Shown: piece by piece, positions 1 to 5,904 of the stretch
How the letters are laid out: each line of letters starts with the position of its first letter
Position numbering within the stretch: the first letter of the stretch is position 1
Assembly (NCBI GenBank): GCA_036555105.1
Contig: DATBMA010000071.1
Span: forward strand, 1 to 7,046
Length of the DNA: 7,046 bases
Reading direction: 5' to 3'
From: DATBMA01 sp036555105
GTDB lineage: Bacteria; Actinomycetota; Acidimicrobiia; Spongiisociales; ZC4RG35
The notes under the pieces: model-generated
The model's database searches: none
What the model was told of the DNA's origin: nothing
Seen by the model: only the letters and a program-made list of their open reading frames with translations
Position numbers and translations under genes: made by a program

Positions 1-279
1 CAGGGACCAGCCGGTGGTCATGTTCCGCATCTGGGCGGTGCTGGAATGGAAGATCGTCCCCTTCGCCATCATCTTTGCGGTGTGACCGTCGGCGTAGCTC
101 GACAGGTCCGAACGGGTCCGCAACGCCGGTAGGCCGGCACCCGCCCGGCTGGAATTGATCATCTCGACGAACTTGCCTTCGGTGGCGGACGCGAACGCCG
201 GCGGGGCGGCCACCGCCAGCGGGGACAACCCGATGGCGACCGTGAGAACTGCCGCGCCCAGGCGCCTGAACCCTGTCAT
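1..279 (-). CDS. Secreted CAP/SCP-domain protein, N-terminal part (runs off left edge)
   Basis: This is the first 93 codons of a minus-strand gene; the ATG is at 279..277 and the frame is open to base 1. The N-terminus reads as a Sec signal peptide: MTGFRR, a hydrophobic stretch (about residues 8-25) and an Ala-rich cleavage region near residues 24-31 (PPAFASA). The mature part (KFVEMINSSRAGAGLPAL, then YADGHTAKMMAKGTIFHS) has the layout of the CAP superfamily (SCP/PR1-like, CAP domain): an opening helix with a short conserved 'INSSRA..GLP.L' segment, then a helix carrying the cavity histidine and ending in a 'FHS' motif. CAP proteins are extracytoplasmic and their bacterial roles are mostly undefined, so no substrate is inferred. 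No clear Shine-Dalgarno precedes the ATG. The octamer repeat array begins about 45 bp upstream. The family call is from motif recognition; the C-terminal half is not visible. Confidence 0.72.
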   Translation of the reverse strand, partial: MTGFRRLGAAVLTVAIGLSPLAVAAPPAFASATEGKFVEMINSSRAGAGLPALRTRSDLSSYADGHTAKMMAKGTIFHSSTAQMRNMTTGWSL

Positions 280-325
280 GGGGGTTTATCGGCCGGTGGG
301 CAGCCAAGTCTTAGGGCCGAGACCG

Positions 326-465
326 TCGCACGGTCGGACGGTCTCACGGTCTCACGGTCTCACGGTCGCACGGTCGCACGGTCCCACGGTCCCACGGTCC
401 CACGGTCGCACAGTCGCACGGTCGCACGTCGCACAGTCGCACGGTCGCACGGTCTCACGGTCGCA
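326..465. repeat. Tandem array of an 8-bp unit, TCNCACGG (about 17.5 copies)
   Basis: Seventeen head-to-tail units plus a partial unit fill 326-465. All are 8 bp except a 7-bp unit at 422-428 that has lost one base. Position 3 varies among G, T and C in blocks (GG, TTT, GG, CCC, then mostly G) and is never A. A few units read TCGCACAG, and one reads TCGGACGG. The array lies between the end of the reductase gene (stop at 482) and the start of the CAP-protein gene (279). An 8-bp inverted repeat (319-326 with 338-345, GAGACCGT/ACGGTCTC) caps its left edge. Because 8 is not a multiple of 3, open frames across it repeat RSHG/RTV-like peptides and are not believable genes. A second, reverse-oriented copy of the unit occurs at 2985-3031. 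Confidence 0.93.
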
Positions 466-481
466 TTGGAAGTGAGGCGGC

Positions 482-1039
482 TCACACAGGGCGGTAGCGG
501 AGGTGCACGACGCCGTTGCTGAATCGGCGCTGGTCGAGCAACTCCAGCTCGACCCGCCCTTCGGTCACAAGGGCCGGATTGCGCCCACCGAGAACCACGG
601 GCCAGACGAACAGCTGGCACTCGTCGACCAAGCCGGCCTTGAGAGCCTGCGTCGCCAGGTTCGGACCTCCCACCAAGAGATCGTCGGTGGCCGCGGCCTT
701 CAGATCCCGTACGGCGTCGACATCGAAGTGGCGTTCGATCCGTGTCTTGGCGGTTGACACCGCTGCCAGGGTCGTGGAGTAGACGACTTTTTCCGCCGCC
801 TGCCAGACCTTGGCGAAGTTGGCCGTCAGGTCCGAGTGCGCGGCCAGGGCTGGGTCGGTCTCCCAAACCGCCATCGTCTCATAGAGGCGCCGTCCATAGA
901 GGTACGTGCCTGCGGACCCCATGAAGTCGGTGATGAACGCGAACACGTCGTCATCCGGCGGAGCCCAGTCGAAGGCGCCACGTTCGTCCTCGATGTAGCC
1001 GTCGAGCGACATGTTCATCCCGTAGATCAGCTTGGCCAA
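482..1039 (-). CDS. Dihydrofolate-reductase-family protein (RibD C-terminal domain)
   Basis: The product is 185 aa from a TTG start at 1039. The N-terminus, read as MAKLIYGMNMSLDGYIED, matches the first strand and loop of the RibD C-terminal / DHFR-like fold (PF01872 type, YwjB/YyaP group). It is followed by the helix-strand segment TYLYGRRLYETMAVW, by VVYSTTL, and by the glycine-rich nucleotide-binding segment LLVGGPNLATQALKAGLVDE, the usual NAD(P)H-binding region. The C-terminus has the family's closing pattern (VLGGRNPAL, then LELLDQRRFSNGVVHLRY). Length is typical. These proteins are presumed NADPH-dependent reductases of unknown substrate, and antifolate-type DHFR activity should not be assumed. 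Start choice: GGGAG (1049-1045) sits 5 bases before the TTG, and the resulting MAKLIYG start fits the family. An ATG at 1051 and a TTG at 1087 are in frame but less well placed. Confidence 0.85.
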   Translation of the reverse strand: MAKLIYGMNMSLDGYIEDERGAFDWAPPDDDVFAFITDFMGSAGTYLYGRRLYETMAVWETDPALAAHSDLTANFAKVWQAAEKVVYSTTLAAVSTAKTRIERHFDVDAVRDLKAAATDDLLVGGPNLATQALKAGLVDECQLFVWPVVLGGRNPALVTEGRVELELLDQRRFSNGVVHLRYRPV

Positions 1040-1422
<383 letters not shown>

Positions 1423-1433
1423 GGGGTGACTCC

Positions 1434-1439
1434 ATTCTA
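1434..1439 (-). promoter_or_regulatory. Candidate -10 box of the tRNA-Gly promoter
   Basis: TAGAAT reads on the minus strand 11 bases upstream of the mature tRNA 5' end. It resembles the sigma70-type TATAAT and stands out against a GC-rich background. No convincing -35 hexamer is seen at 16-18 bp, so the call rests on the -10 alone. Confidence 0.42.
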
Positions 1440-1504
1440 CCGGAGCCCTCCGCGGTGCTCCCGGGCCTGGCGGCCGTGGCGTCGGTATCGTCGCCACCTC
1501 ACGA

Positions 1505-1510
1505 GAGGAG
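1505..1510 (+). promoter_or_regulatory. Ribosome binding site of the MetE-type methyltransferase gene
   Basis: GAGGAG lies 11 bases before ATG 1522. This supports a start at 1522 (or ATG 1531) and argues against the longer frame that runs back through the antisense strand of tRNA-Gly. The ATG at 1511 directly after the GAGGAG is out of frame with the gene. Confidence 0.55.
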
Positions 1511-1521
1511 ATGATCCGAGC

Positions 1522-2640
1522 ATGGGACCGATGCCCCCCTTCCGGGCCGACCACGTCGGCAGCTTCCTGAGGCCGGCCCGGCTGATGGCCGCCCGTCAGG
1601 AACGTGACGAAGGCACTCTCTCGAACGAGCAGCTGCGTGAGATCGAGGACGAGAGCATCCTGAAGGTGATCGAACAGCAGGAGAAGGTTGGCCTGCACGG
1701 CATCACCGACGGCGAGTTCCGCCGGCTCTTCTTCCACATCGACTTCCTGGAGCAGTTGGACGGGGTCAACGTCACCTACGGCGACTTCTTCGCCACCTTC
1801 AAGAGAGATGATGGGACCGAGGTGGGATTTCGGCCTCCGACGATGCACGTAATGGATCGGGTGGGCCATTCACATCCGATCCAAGGCGCAGACTTCGACT
1901 TCCTCGCCGCCCACGTCTCCGAGACCCCCAAGGTCAGCATCCCCGCCCCCTCCATGCTCCACTTCCGGGGAGGGCGTGATGCCATCAGCAGCGATGTCTA
2001 TCCGGACCTGGAGCCCTTCTTCGCCGACCTCACCGCCGCCTACCGGGAAGAGATCGCCGATCTCGCCGGGCGGGGGTGTCGATACCTGCAGATGGACGAC
2101 ACCAACCTCGCCTACCTCTGTGATCCCGAGATCCGGGAGCGCACCCGCAACCGCGGTGAGGACCCCGACGATCTCGTGCGCCTCTACTGCAGCCTGGTCA
2201 ACGACTCCATCCGCGATCGGCCTGACGACATGGTGGTGGGGGTGCACCTGTGCCGTGGCAACTTCCGCAGCGCCTGGGTGGCCCAGGGCGGTTACGAGCC
2301 CGTGGCCGACATCCTGTTCAACGAGATGGATGTCGACGCCCTTTTCCTCGAGTACGACGACGAGCGGTCGGGGGACTTCGCACCATTGCGGCTCGTGCCC
2401 AAGGACAAGCGGGTGGTGCTGGGGCTGATGAGCTCCAAGCGGCCGCTGGTGGAGGACGCCGCCGACGTGAAGCGGCGCATCGAAGAGGCAGGCCAGTACA
2501 TCGACCTCGCCCAGTGCGCGCTGAGCCATCAGTGCGGGTTCTCGTCCACCGCCCACGGCAACGAGCTCTCCGAGGACGACCAGTGGCGCAAGCTGGCAAG
2601 GACCGTCGAGGTTGCCGCCGACGTCTGGGGCTCGAAATGA
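1522..2640 (+). CDS. MetE C-terminal-type, cobalamin-independent methionine synthase family protein (YxjG/YxjH-like)
   Basis: The 372-aa product matches the length of stand-alone MetE C-terminal-domain proteins such as YxjG/YxjH, about half of full-length MetE. It opens with RADHVGSFLRP (residues 8-18), the family's N-terminal substrate-binding signature, followed by GLHGITDGEFRR. The zinc ligands expected for a thiol-activating TIM barrel are all present: His242 and Cys244 in HLCRGN, Glu277 in FLEYDDE, and Cys338 in SHQCGFSS. The family uses Zn to activate a thiol such as homocysteine for methyl transfer; relatives include the epoxyalkane:coenzyme M transferases. The N-terminal MetE domain is missing, so the methyl donor is not settled and may be a simpler methyl compound or a partner protein. 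The gene stands alone, divergent from tRNA-Gly. No riboswitch-like structure is visible in the roughly 100-bp leader. An ATG three codons in (1531) is an alternative start. Confidence 0.88.
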   Translation: MGPMPPFRADHVGSFLRPARLMAARQERDEGTLSNEQLREIEDESILKVIEQQEKVGLHGITDGEFRRLFFHIDFLEQLDGVNVTYGDFFATFKRDDGTEVGFRPPTMHVMDRVGHSHPIQGADFDFLAAHVSETPKVSIPAPSMLHFRGGRDAISSDVYPDLEPFFADLTAAYREEIADLAGRGCRYLQMDDTNLAYLCDPEIRERTRNRGEDPDDLVRLYCSLVNDSIRDRPDDMVVGVHLCRGNFRSAWVAQGGYEPVADILFNEMDVDALFLEYDDERSGDFAPLRLVPKDKRVVLGLMSSKRPLVEDAADVKRRIEEAGQYIDLAQCALSHQCGFSSTAHGNELSEDDQWRKLARTVEVAADVWGSK

Positions 2641-2656
2641 GTCTCTGGTTGGCCCT

Positions 2657-2740
2657 TTAGGGGAAGGTGCGCGGGACCCGCTGCACGTTGATCCAGCGGA
2701 GCTCTGTGAACTCGTCCAGCGCCGCCTGGCCCCTGAAGCG
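2657..2740 (-). pseudogene. C-terminal fragment of an unidentified minus-strand gene
   Basis: A minus-strand frame ends at TAA (2659-2657) and reads, upstream of it, RRFRGQAALDEFTELRWI and then NVQRVPRTFP. Nearly every codon over this stretch ends in G or C, much more so than in the overlapping plus-strand frame. The peptide looks like a real protein C-terminus (aromatic and hydrophobic spacing, a PRTFP end). No start or upstream body exists: at about 2740 the sequence changes into a plus-strand LivF-type fragment. I do not recognise the parent family. The reading as a truncated gene is inference from codon bias and composition. Confidence 0.38.
2667..2686 (+). terminator. Hairpin 3' of the methyltransferase gene, possible terminator
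   Basis: GTGCGCGG-gac-CCGC-t-GCAC forms two 4-bp GC-rich helices separated by a single bulged T, with a 3-base loop, 26 bases after the stop codon. No T-run follows, which is common for terminators in high-GC genomes but weakens the call. The sequence also lies inside the minus-strand gene fragment described separately. Confidence 0.33.
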
Positions 2741-2964
2741 CCTTCGATCGGGATGTCGCCGCTATTGGTGGACGACGCCTTCCGGGCGATCGACGCCCTC
2801 AGAGAGGAAGGGTGACCGTCCTTCTGATCGAGCAGAACGTCCCCAGGAGCCTGGAGATCGCCGACCGTGGCTATGTCCTGGGGAACGGGCGGGTGGTGCT
2901 GGAAGGCGGGAAGCGACAGCTGCTCGGCGAAGACCTGATCCGCCGCGCCTACCTGGGAATCTGA
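2741..2964 (+). pseudogene. Frameshifted C-terminal remnant of a LivF-type branched-chain amino acid ABC transporter ATPase
   Basis: Two plus-strand frames together make one LivF-like C-terminus. The first reads PSIGMSPLLVDDAFRAI and on to DALREEG, ending at TGA 2813-2815. The second, from GTG 2812, reads VTVLLIEQNVPRSLEIADRG, then YVLGNGRVVLEG, and ends RRAYLGI at TGA 2962-2964. In intact LivF proteins these are contiguous: the segment after Walker B (EPS.GL.PLLV), the H-loop region (LL.EQNV) and the family's C-terminal signature (ADRGYVL..GR.VL.G, RRAYLG). The Walker A, Q-loop, ABC signature and Walker B aspartate are all absent. One base appears to be missing near 2811 (GAAGG|GTGACC). With about 75 residues of a roughly 235-residue protein left, it cannot be a working ATPase. 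No other liv genes are near. Confidence 0.78.
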
Positions 2965-2996
2965 CGGTCACACCGGCTTCGAGACTGTGTGACCGT
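2964..2996. repeat. Perfect 10-bp inverted repeat (hairpin) after the livF remnant
   Basis: ACGGTCACAC (2964-2973) and GTGTGACCGT (2987-2996) are exact reverse complements separated by 13 bases. The right arm is built from octamer-repeat units and the left arm is a similar unit in the opposite orientation. It lies between the remnant's stop codon and the 3' side of tRNA-Pro. No T-run is present on either strand, so a terminator role is only possible. Confidence 0.6.
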
Positions 2997-3031
2997 GAGA
3001 CTGTGAGACCTCAAGACCGTGCGACCGTGAT
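2985..3031. repeat. Second octamer-repeat locus, reverse orientation (CCGTGNGA)
   Basis: Five and a partial sixth 8-bp units are in register: CTGTGTGA, CCGTGAGA, CTGTGAGA, CCTCAAGA, CCGTGCGA and CCGTGAT. They are the reverse complement of the TCNCACGG unit at 326-465 with more divergence. The array ends four bases from the tRNA-Pro 3' end. Confidence 0.82.
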
Positions 3032-3034
3032 CCG

Positions 3035-3108
3035 TCGGGCTGGTCGGATTCGAACCGACGGCCTCTTGCTCCCAAAGCAAGCGCGCTGCCAAACTGCGCT
3101 ACAGCCCG
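3035..3108 (-). tRNA. tRNA-Pro (anticodon TGG)
   Basis: A complete 74-nt minus-strand cloverleaf. The acceptor stem is CGGGCTG/CAGCCCG with discriminator A. The D-arm is AGCGCAGTTTGGCAGCGC. The anticodon arm is CTTGC-TTTGGGA-GCAAG with anticodon TGG. The T-arm is GTCGGTTCGAATCCGAC. CCA is not encoded. The 5' end lies one base after the stop codon of the upstream GNAT gene, so the tRNA is probably excised from a shared transcript. Confidence 0.96.
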
Positions 3109-3109
3109 G

Positions 3110-3613
3110 TCAGCCAATTCTGGCAGCCGGCGCCTCCAGAGTCTTTTCGAACAGGGCTCGGTCGAGGTTCTTGCTCTCCACCCTTCGGAACCCGGCGTCG
3201 GTGTAGTAACGGCAAAGCCGCAGGTTGGAGGAGGCGCAATCGAGCCTGATCCAATGGCGGCCGGTTCGCCCGATATAGCTCTCCGCCCATCCCAGGAGCT
3301 CCAGCCCGAGCCCGGATCCCCGCTCGGCCGGGCCGATCATCAGATCCTTTACATAGCCGGCTGCGTCGGGCCGCCGCCCCCATGCGTCCGGGTCCGACCA
3401 CCCGACCCTGACCGAGCCCACCAGGCCCGAGTCCGACTCCGCCGCAAACAGGCTGGATGACTGAATCCACCCGTCGAGGTCGTCGGCCGTGACCTCACCC
3501 GGGTTCCACTGCAGGATCCCCCGCCCCAGCAGGTCGACCGCCACCGCGTCCCGGAGAGCCAGCAGCGTGTCGATGTCGTCGCGACCGGCCATGCGAACCC
3601 TCAAACGAGCCAC
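3110..3613 (-). CDS. GNAT-family N-acetyltransferase
   Basis: This is a 167-aa, single-domain GNAT protein. It has an opening strand and helix (LRVRMAGRDDIDTLLALRD) and a central SLFAAE/GLVGSVRVGW strand pair. Motif A is VKDLMIGPAERGSGLGLELL, with the acetyl-CoA pyrophosphate loop R-G-S-G-L-G. It closes with motif B-like IRLDCASSNLRLCRYYTDAGF, typical of these enzymes. Members transfer acetyl from acetyl-CoA to an amine; the acceptor cannot be told from sequence. The start is uncertain. GTG 3613 follows a TACGAT box by six bases, which fits a leaderless transcript. TTG 3604 lies nine bases after GGAGG and also keeps the first strand. ATG 3592 has a GAGGG but would remove the first strand. The stop is one base from tRNA-Pro on the same strand, and the gene diverges from the permease operon. 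Confidence 0.85.
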   Translation of the reverse strand: MARLRVRMAGRDDIDTLLALRDAVAVDLLGRGILQWNPGEVTADDLDGWIQSSSLFAAESDSGLVGSVRVGWSDPDAWGRRPDAAGYVKDLMIGPAERGSGLGLELLGWAESYIGRTGRHWIRLDCASSNLRLCRYYTDAGFRRVESKNLDRALFEKTLEAPAARIG

Positions 3614-3619
3614 CCTCCG

Positions 3620-3625
3620 ATCGTA
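3620..3625 (-). promoter_or_regulatory. Candidate -10 box for a leaderless GNAT/tRNA-Pro transcript
   Basis: TACGAT on the minus strand fits TANNNT and ends six bases before GTG 3613, the spacing expected for leaderless actinobacterial transcripts. No clear -35 is seen. GGAGG at 3618-3614 lies between and could instead serve the TTG start at 3604. Confidence 0.33.
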
Positions 3626-3700
3626 GGGGCCTAGCCGGTCTGCTCTCGTACCATGCCCGGCCGTGGCGGTCGCACCCGTGACGCGCGAGCCAGATCAGCC

Positions 3701-3712
3701 GGAGTCAGGGGG
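3701..3712 (+). promoter_or_regulatory. Ribosome binding site of the OppB-like gene
   Basis: GGAG (3701-3704) and AGGGGG (3707-3712) precede ATG 3714. They decide this start over the in-frame GTG at 3663, which has no purine-rich sequence before it. Confidence 0.55.
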
Positions 3713-3713
3713 T

Positions 3714-4952
3714 ATGTGGGCCTACCTGCTCCGGCGGCTTGGTGCGTCGATCCTGACCCTGGCCATCTTCGTGACCGCGGTCTTCTTCCTCGTCCACGCC
3801 CTGATGCCGCGCGACTACGCCGAGCTCAATTGCCCGTTCTGCGGGCCAGACGAGGTCGCCCAGATGCGGCACGAGCTCGGCCTGGACCGGCCGCTGCACG
3901 AGCAGTACCTCACCTACATGGGCGGGTTGCTGCAGGGAGACCTCGGAGACTCCTTCGGAGGGGGCTCGGTCACCTCGCTGATGGCCTCGTCTCTCCCATC
4001 GACCCTGCTGATCTTCGCCGTGGGCGGCATCCTCGCCTACCTGCTCGGCAGTTGGCTGGGCAGGATGGCGGAGTGGCACTTCGACCGGTTCGGCAGAGCC
4101 ATGACCACCGGGGTGGGGATGACCTTCTACACCTTGTTCCCGCCGTTGCTGGTGTTCCTCCTCGTGTACTTCGGGCGTGACCCGTTGGTGTCCGCCCGGT
4201 CGGCTCTGGGGCTACCCATCGACAGCATGCAGCTTTTCCGGGACACGCCATACACAGAGGCCGACCTCGTCAGCCTGGGAGGAAGGGCACTCCTCATCGC
4301 ACTTCTCATCGCCCTTCTCTTGAGGGGCTTTGCCAAGCGGAGGGGCTGGCGCACCCTCCCCTTCCTGGTCCTGCCCGTGGTGCTGGCGGCGGTGGTTGTG
4401 GCGGTGATCCGACTGGGTGTTGGGCCACAGATGGCCGACGTCTTCTTCTTCCGCTCCACCCAACAGGTATCGATCGGCGCCGGCAGCCCGATCCTGGCCA
4501 TCGCCGCGTTCCTGTTACTCGCCTTCGGCGAGGCGATGTTCGTGTGGAGAGCGGGCATCGCCGACGAACGGGTCGAGGACTACGTCCTCACCGCCCGCGG
4601 TAAGGGAGTCCCGGAGCACGAGATCCGTGATCGCCACGTCGGCCGCAACGTGGCCCTGCCTGTGATCTCGCGGTCGTTCTCCGCCCTGCCGTTCCTGCTG
4701 ACCGGCCTGATCATCATCGAGTGGGAGGTACAGATCGGGCCGTGTGCCGAGTCCGACCCGCTCAGCGGATCCTGCGTCTACTACCAGGGCGGCCTCTCGA
4801 CCGCGTTCTTCGACGCGGTCCGCAACGTCGACACGCCGGTCATCCTCGGAGTGCTGGTGACGATGGGCGTGCTGTTGATGCTGCTGCGCCTCGTGGCCGA
4901 GATCGTCCACGTCACCCTCGATCCCCGCATCCGGCTGCAGGGGGCGAAATGA
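3714..4952 (+). CDS. Opp/Dpp-type ABC transporter permease (OppB-like), enlarged
   Basis: The inner-membrane permease subunit of a peptide/nickel/opine-class ABC importer, 412 aa from ATG 3714. MWAYLLRRLGASILTL is the classic OppB opening helix, followed by the extracytoplasmic segment RHELGLDRPLHEQYL...GDLGDSF. The cytoplasmic EAA loop that contacts the ATPase is intact (DYVLTARGKGVPEHEIRDRH, then VGRNVALPVI), and the protein ends DPRIRLQ. It is about 70-100 residues longer than usual (about 306-340). The extra length is a segment between TM3 and the EAA-side helix, with two additional hydrophobic stretches near residues 198-217 and 225-246. Its only four cysteines (40, 43, 344, 354) all fall in predicted outside loops. 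The start was chosen because GGAG and AGGGGG lie just upstream and it gives the family N-terminus; a GTG at 3663 would add 17 residues. Its stop overlaps the next gene's ATG. Substrate unknown. Confidence 0.9.
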   Translation: MWAYLLRRLGASILTLAIFVTAVFFLVHALMPRDYAELNCPFCGPDEVAQMRHELGLDRPLHEQYLTYMGGLLQGDLGDSFGGGSVTSLMASSLPSTLLIFAVGGILAYLLGSWLGRMAEWHFDRFGRAMTTGVGMTFYTLFPPLLVFLLVYFGRDPLVSARSALGLPIDSMQLFRDTPYTEADLVSLGGRALLIALLIALLLRGFAKRRGWRTLPFLVLPVVLAAVVVAVIRLGVGPQMADVFFFRSTQQVSIGAGSPILAIAAFLLLAFGEAMFVWRAGIADERVEDYVLTARGKGVPEHEIRDRHVGRNVALPVISRSFSALPFLLTGLIIIEWEVQIGPCAESDPLSGSCVYYQGGLSTAFFDAVRNVDTPVILGVLVTMGVLLMLLRLVAEIVHVTLDPRIRLQGAK

Positions 4953-5902
4953 CGTTGACTCAGGCCACTGCCCGCCACATCGGTCTGGCCGGAGGGACCA
5001 CCGTCCACGTGCTGCGCAACCGCAAGGTTCAGCTGGGGCTGCTCATCCTGTTCATCCTCTTCGTGGGAGCGCTCGCCCACCCATTCCTCCAGTCGACGCT
5101 GTGGGAGGGGGCAGGAGGGATCTACCACCCCGAGACCGGCAACGACCGCACGTTGGAGAACCCGACCGGGGTATCGGACGACCACTGGCTCGGCACCGAC
5201 TCGCTGGGACGGGACGTGTTCAGCGCCCTCACATACTCGCTGGCCGACGCCCTGGCGCTGGCGGTGGTGGTGGCTCTGGTGGTGGCAGTCCTCAGCCTGT
5301 CGGCGGGTTCGCTGGCTGCATACTTTCGGGGCTGGATGGACACGGTCTTCACCAACGTAGGTGACGCCCTGGCCTTGCTCCCGCCCGCAATCGCGCTTCT
5401 AGTGGTGGGGCTGAATCGGAGCGACTTCGGCCCGGTCGAGGCCGGGCTCCTTTTCGGCTTCCTCTACGGATTGGGCCCGGCCGCCCTGGTCATTCGGTCC
5501 CGGGCGCTGGCAGTCATCGAGAAGCCCTTCATCGACGCGGCCAAGGTGGCGGGAGCGGGGCCGAGGCGGGTCCTCGGTACCCATCTGCTTCCCCATCTCC
5601 TCCCATACGCGGGTGTGCAGATGATGGCCGCGGTCATCGGAGCCCTGGTGACCCAGGCCTTCATCCAATACCAGGGCGCCTCAGCCAACCGGGTGGGCCT
5701 CGGTTCGATGATCTACTCGGGGCTGGACTTCCAACCGGTACTCCCGTCCGGTTACGGCACCTACAACCTGGGGGACTACACGGCCCGGATCGGCTGGACT
5801 TCGATCCTCTCAGCCGCCCTGGCGATGACGCTGATCGCGGTCGCCTTCTACCTGATCGCGGTCGGAAGCAGGGACGCCATCGTCCCCAAACGGCACCAAT
5901 AG
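4949..5902 (+). CDS. Opp/Dpp-type ABC transporter permease (DppC/OppC-like)
   Basis: The second permease subunit, 317 aa, of normal family length. After a short cytoplasmic tail comes TM1 (VQLGLLILFILFVGALAHPF), then an extracytoplasmic loop carrying the OppC hallmark HWLGTDSLGRDVFSALTYSL. Five more hydrophobic segments follow. The EAA loop before the fifth is VIEKPFIDAAKVAGAGPRRV, then LGTHLLPHLLPY. The gene starts within ATGA, its ATG overlapping the stop of the OppB-like gene, so the two are probably translated in a coupled way at a 1:1 ratio and form the heterodimeric channel. The complex also needs one or two OppD/F-type ATPases and a lipoprotein binding protein. None follows here, because the next gene is on the opposite strand, so they must be elsewhere or have been lost. 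A long loop after TM1 (residues about 50-80) precedes HWLGTD. Confidence 0.9.
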   Translation: MTLTQATARHIGLAGGTTVHVLRNRKVQLGLLILFILFVGALAHPFLQSTLWEGAGGIYHPETGNDRTLENPTGVSDDHWLGTDSLGRDVFSALTYSLADALALAVVVALVVAVLSLSAGSLAAYFRGWMDTVFTNVGDALALLPPAIALLVVGLNRSDFGPVEAGLLFGFLYGLGPAALVIRSRALAVIEKPFIDAAKVAGAGPRRVLGTHLLPHLLPYAGVQMMAAVIGALVTQAFIQYQGASANRVGLGSMIYSGLDFQPVLPSGYGTYNLGDYTARIGWTSILSAALAMTLIAVAFYLIAVGSRDAIVPKRHQ

Positions 5903-5904
5903 CC

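Noticed and set aside
326..465. CRISPR-like repeat array
   Set aside because: Units are 8 bp and directly contiguous, with no unique spacers and no cas genes.
155..475. Plus-strand open frame with RSHGRTV-type peptide repeats
   Set aside because: It is the translation of the octamer array plus the antisense strand of the CAP-protein gene; the 8-bp period simply gives an 8-residue peptide period.
360..866. Minus-strand 168-aa open frame
   Set aside because: It overlaps the DHFR-family gene in another frame and runs into the repeat array; its composition is R/G/P-rich shadow sequence.
1423..1521. Riboswitch or T-box upstream of the MetE-type gene
   Set aside because: The leader is only about 100 bp, GC-rich, and shows no recognisable SAM or cobalamin riboswitch core.
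1870..2556. Minus-strand 228-aa open frame rich in His, Val and Gly
   Set aside because: It is antisense to the methyltransferase gene, whose zinc-ligand motifs and length are intact; long antisense frames are expected at high GC.
2667..3206. Plus-strand 179-aa frame across the degraded region
   Set aside because: It strings together out-of-frame livF remnant, octamer repeat, antisense tRNA-Pro and antisense GNAT sequence.
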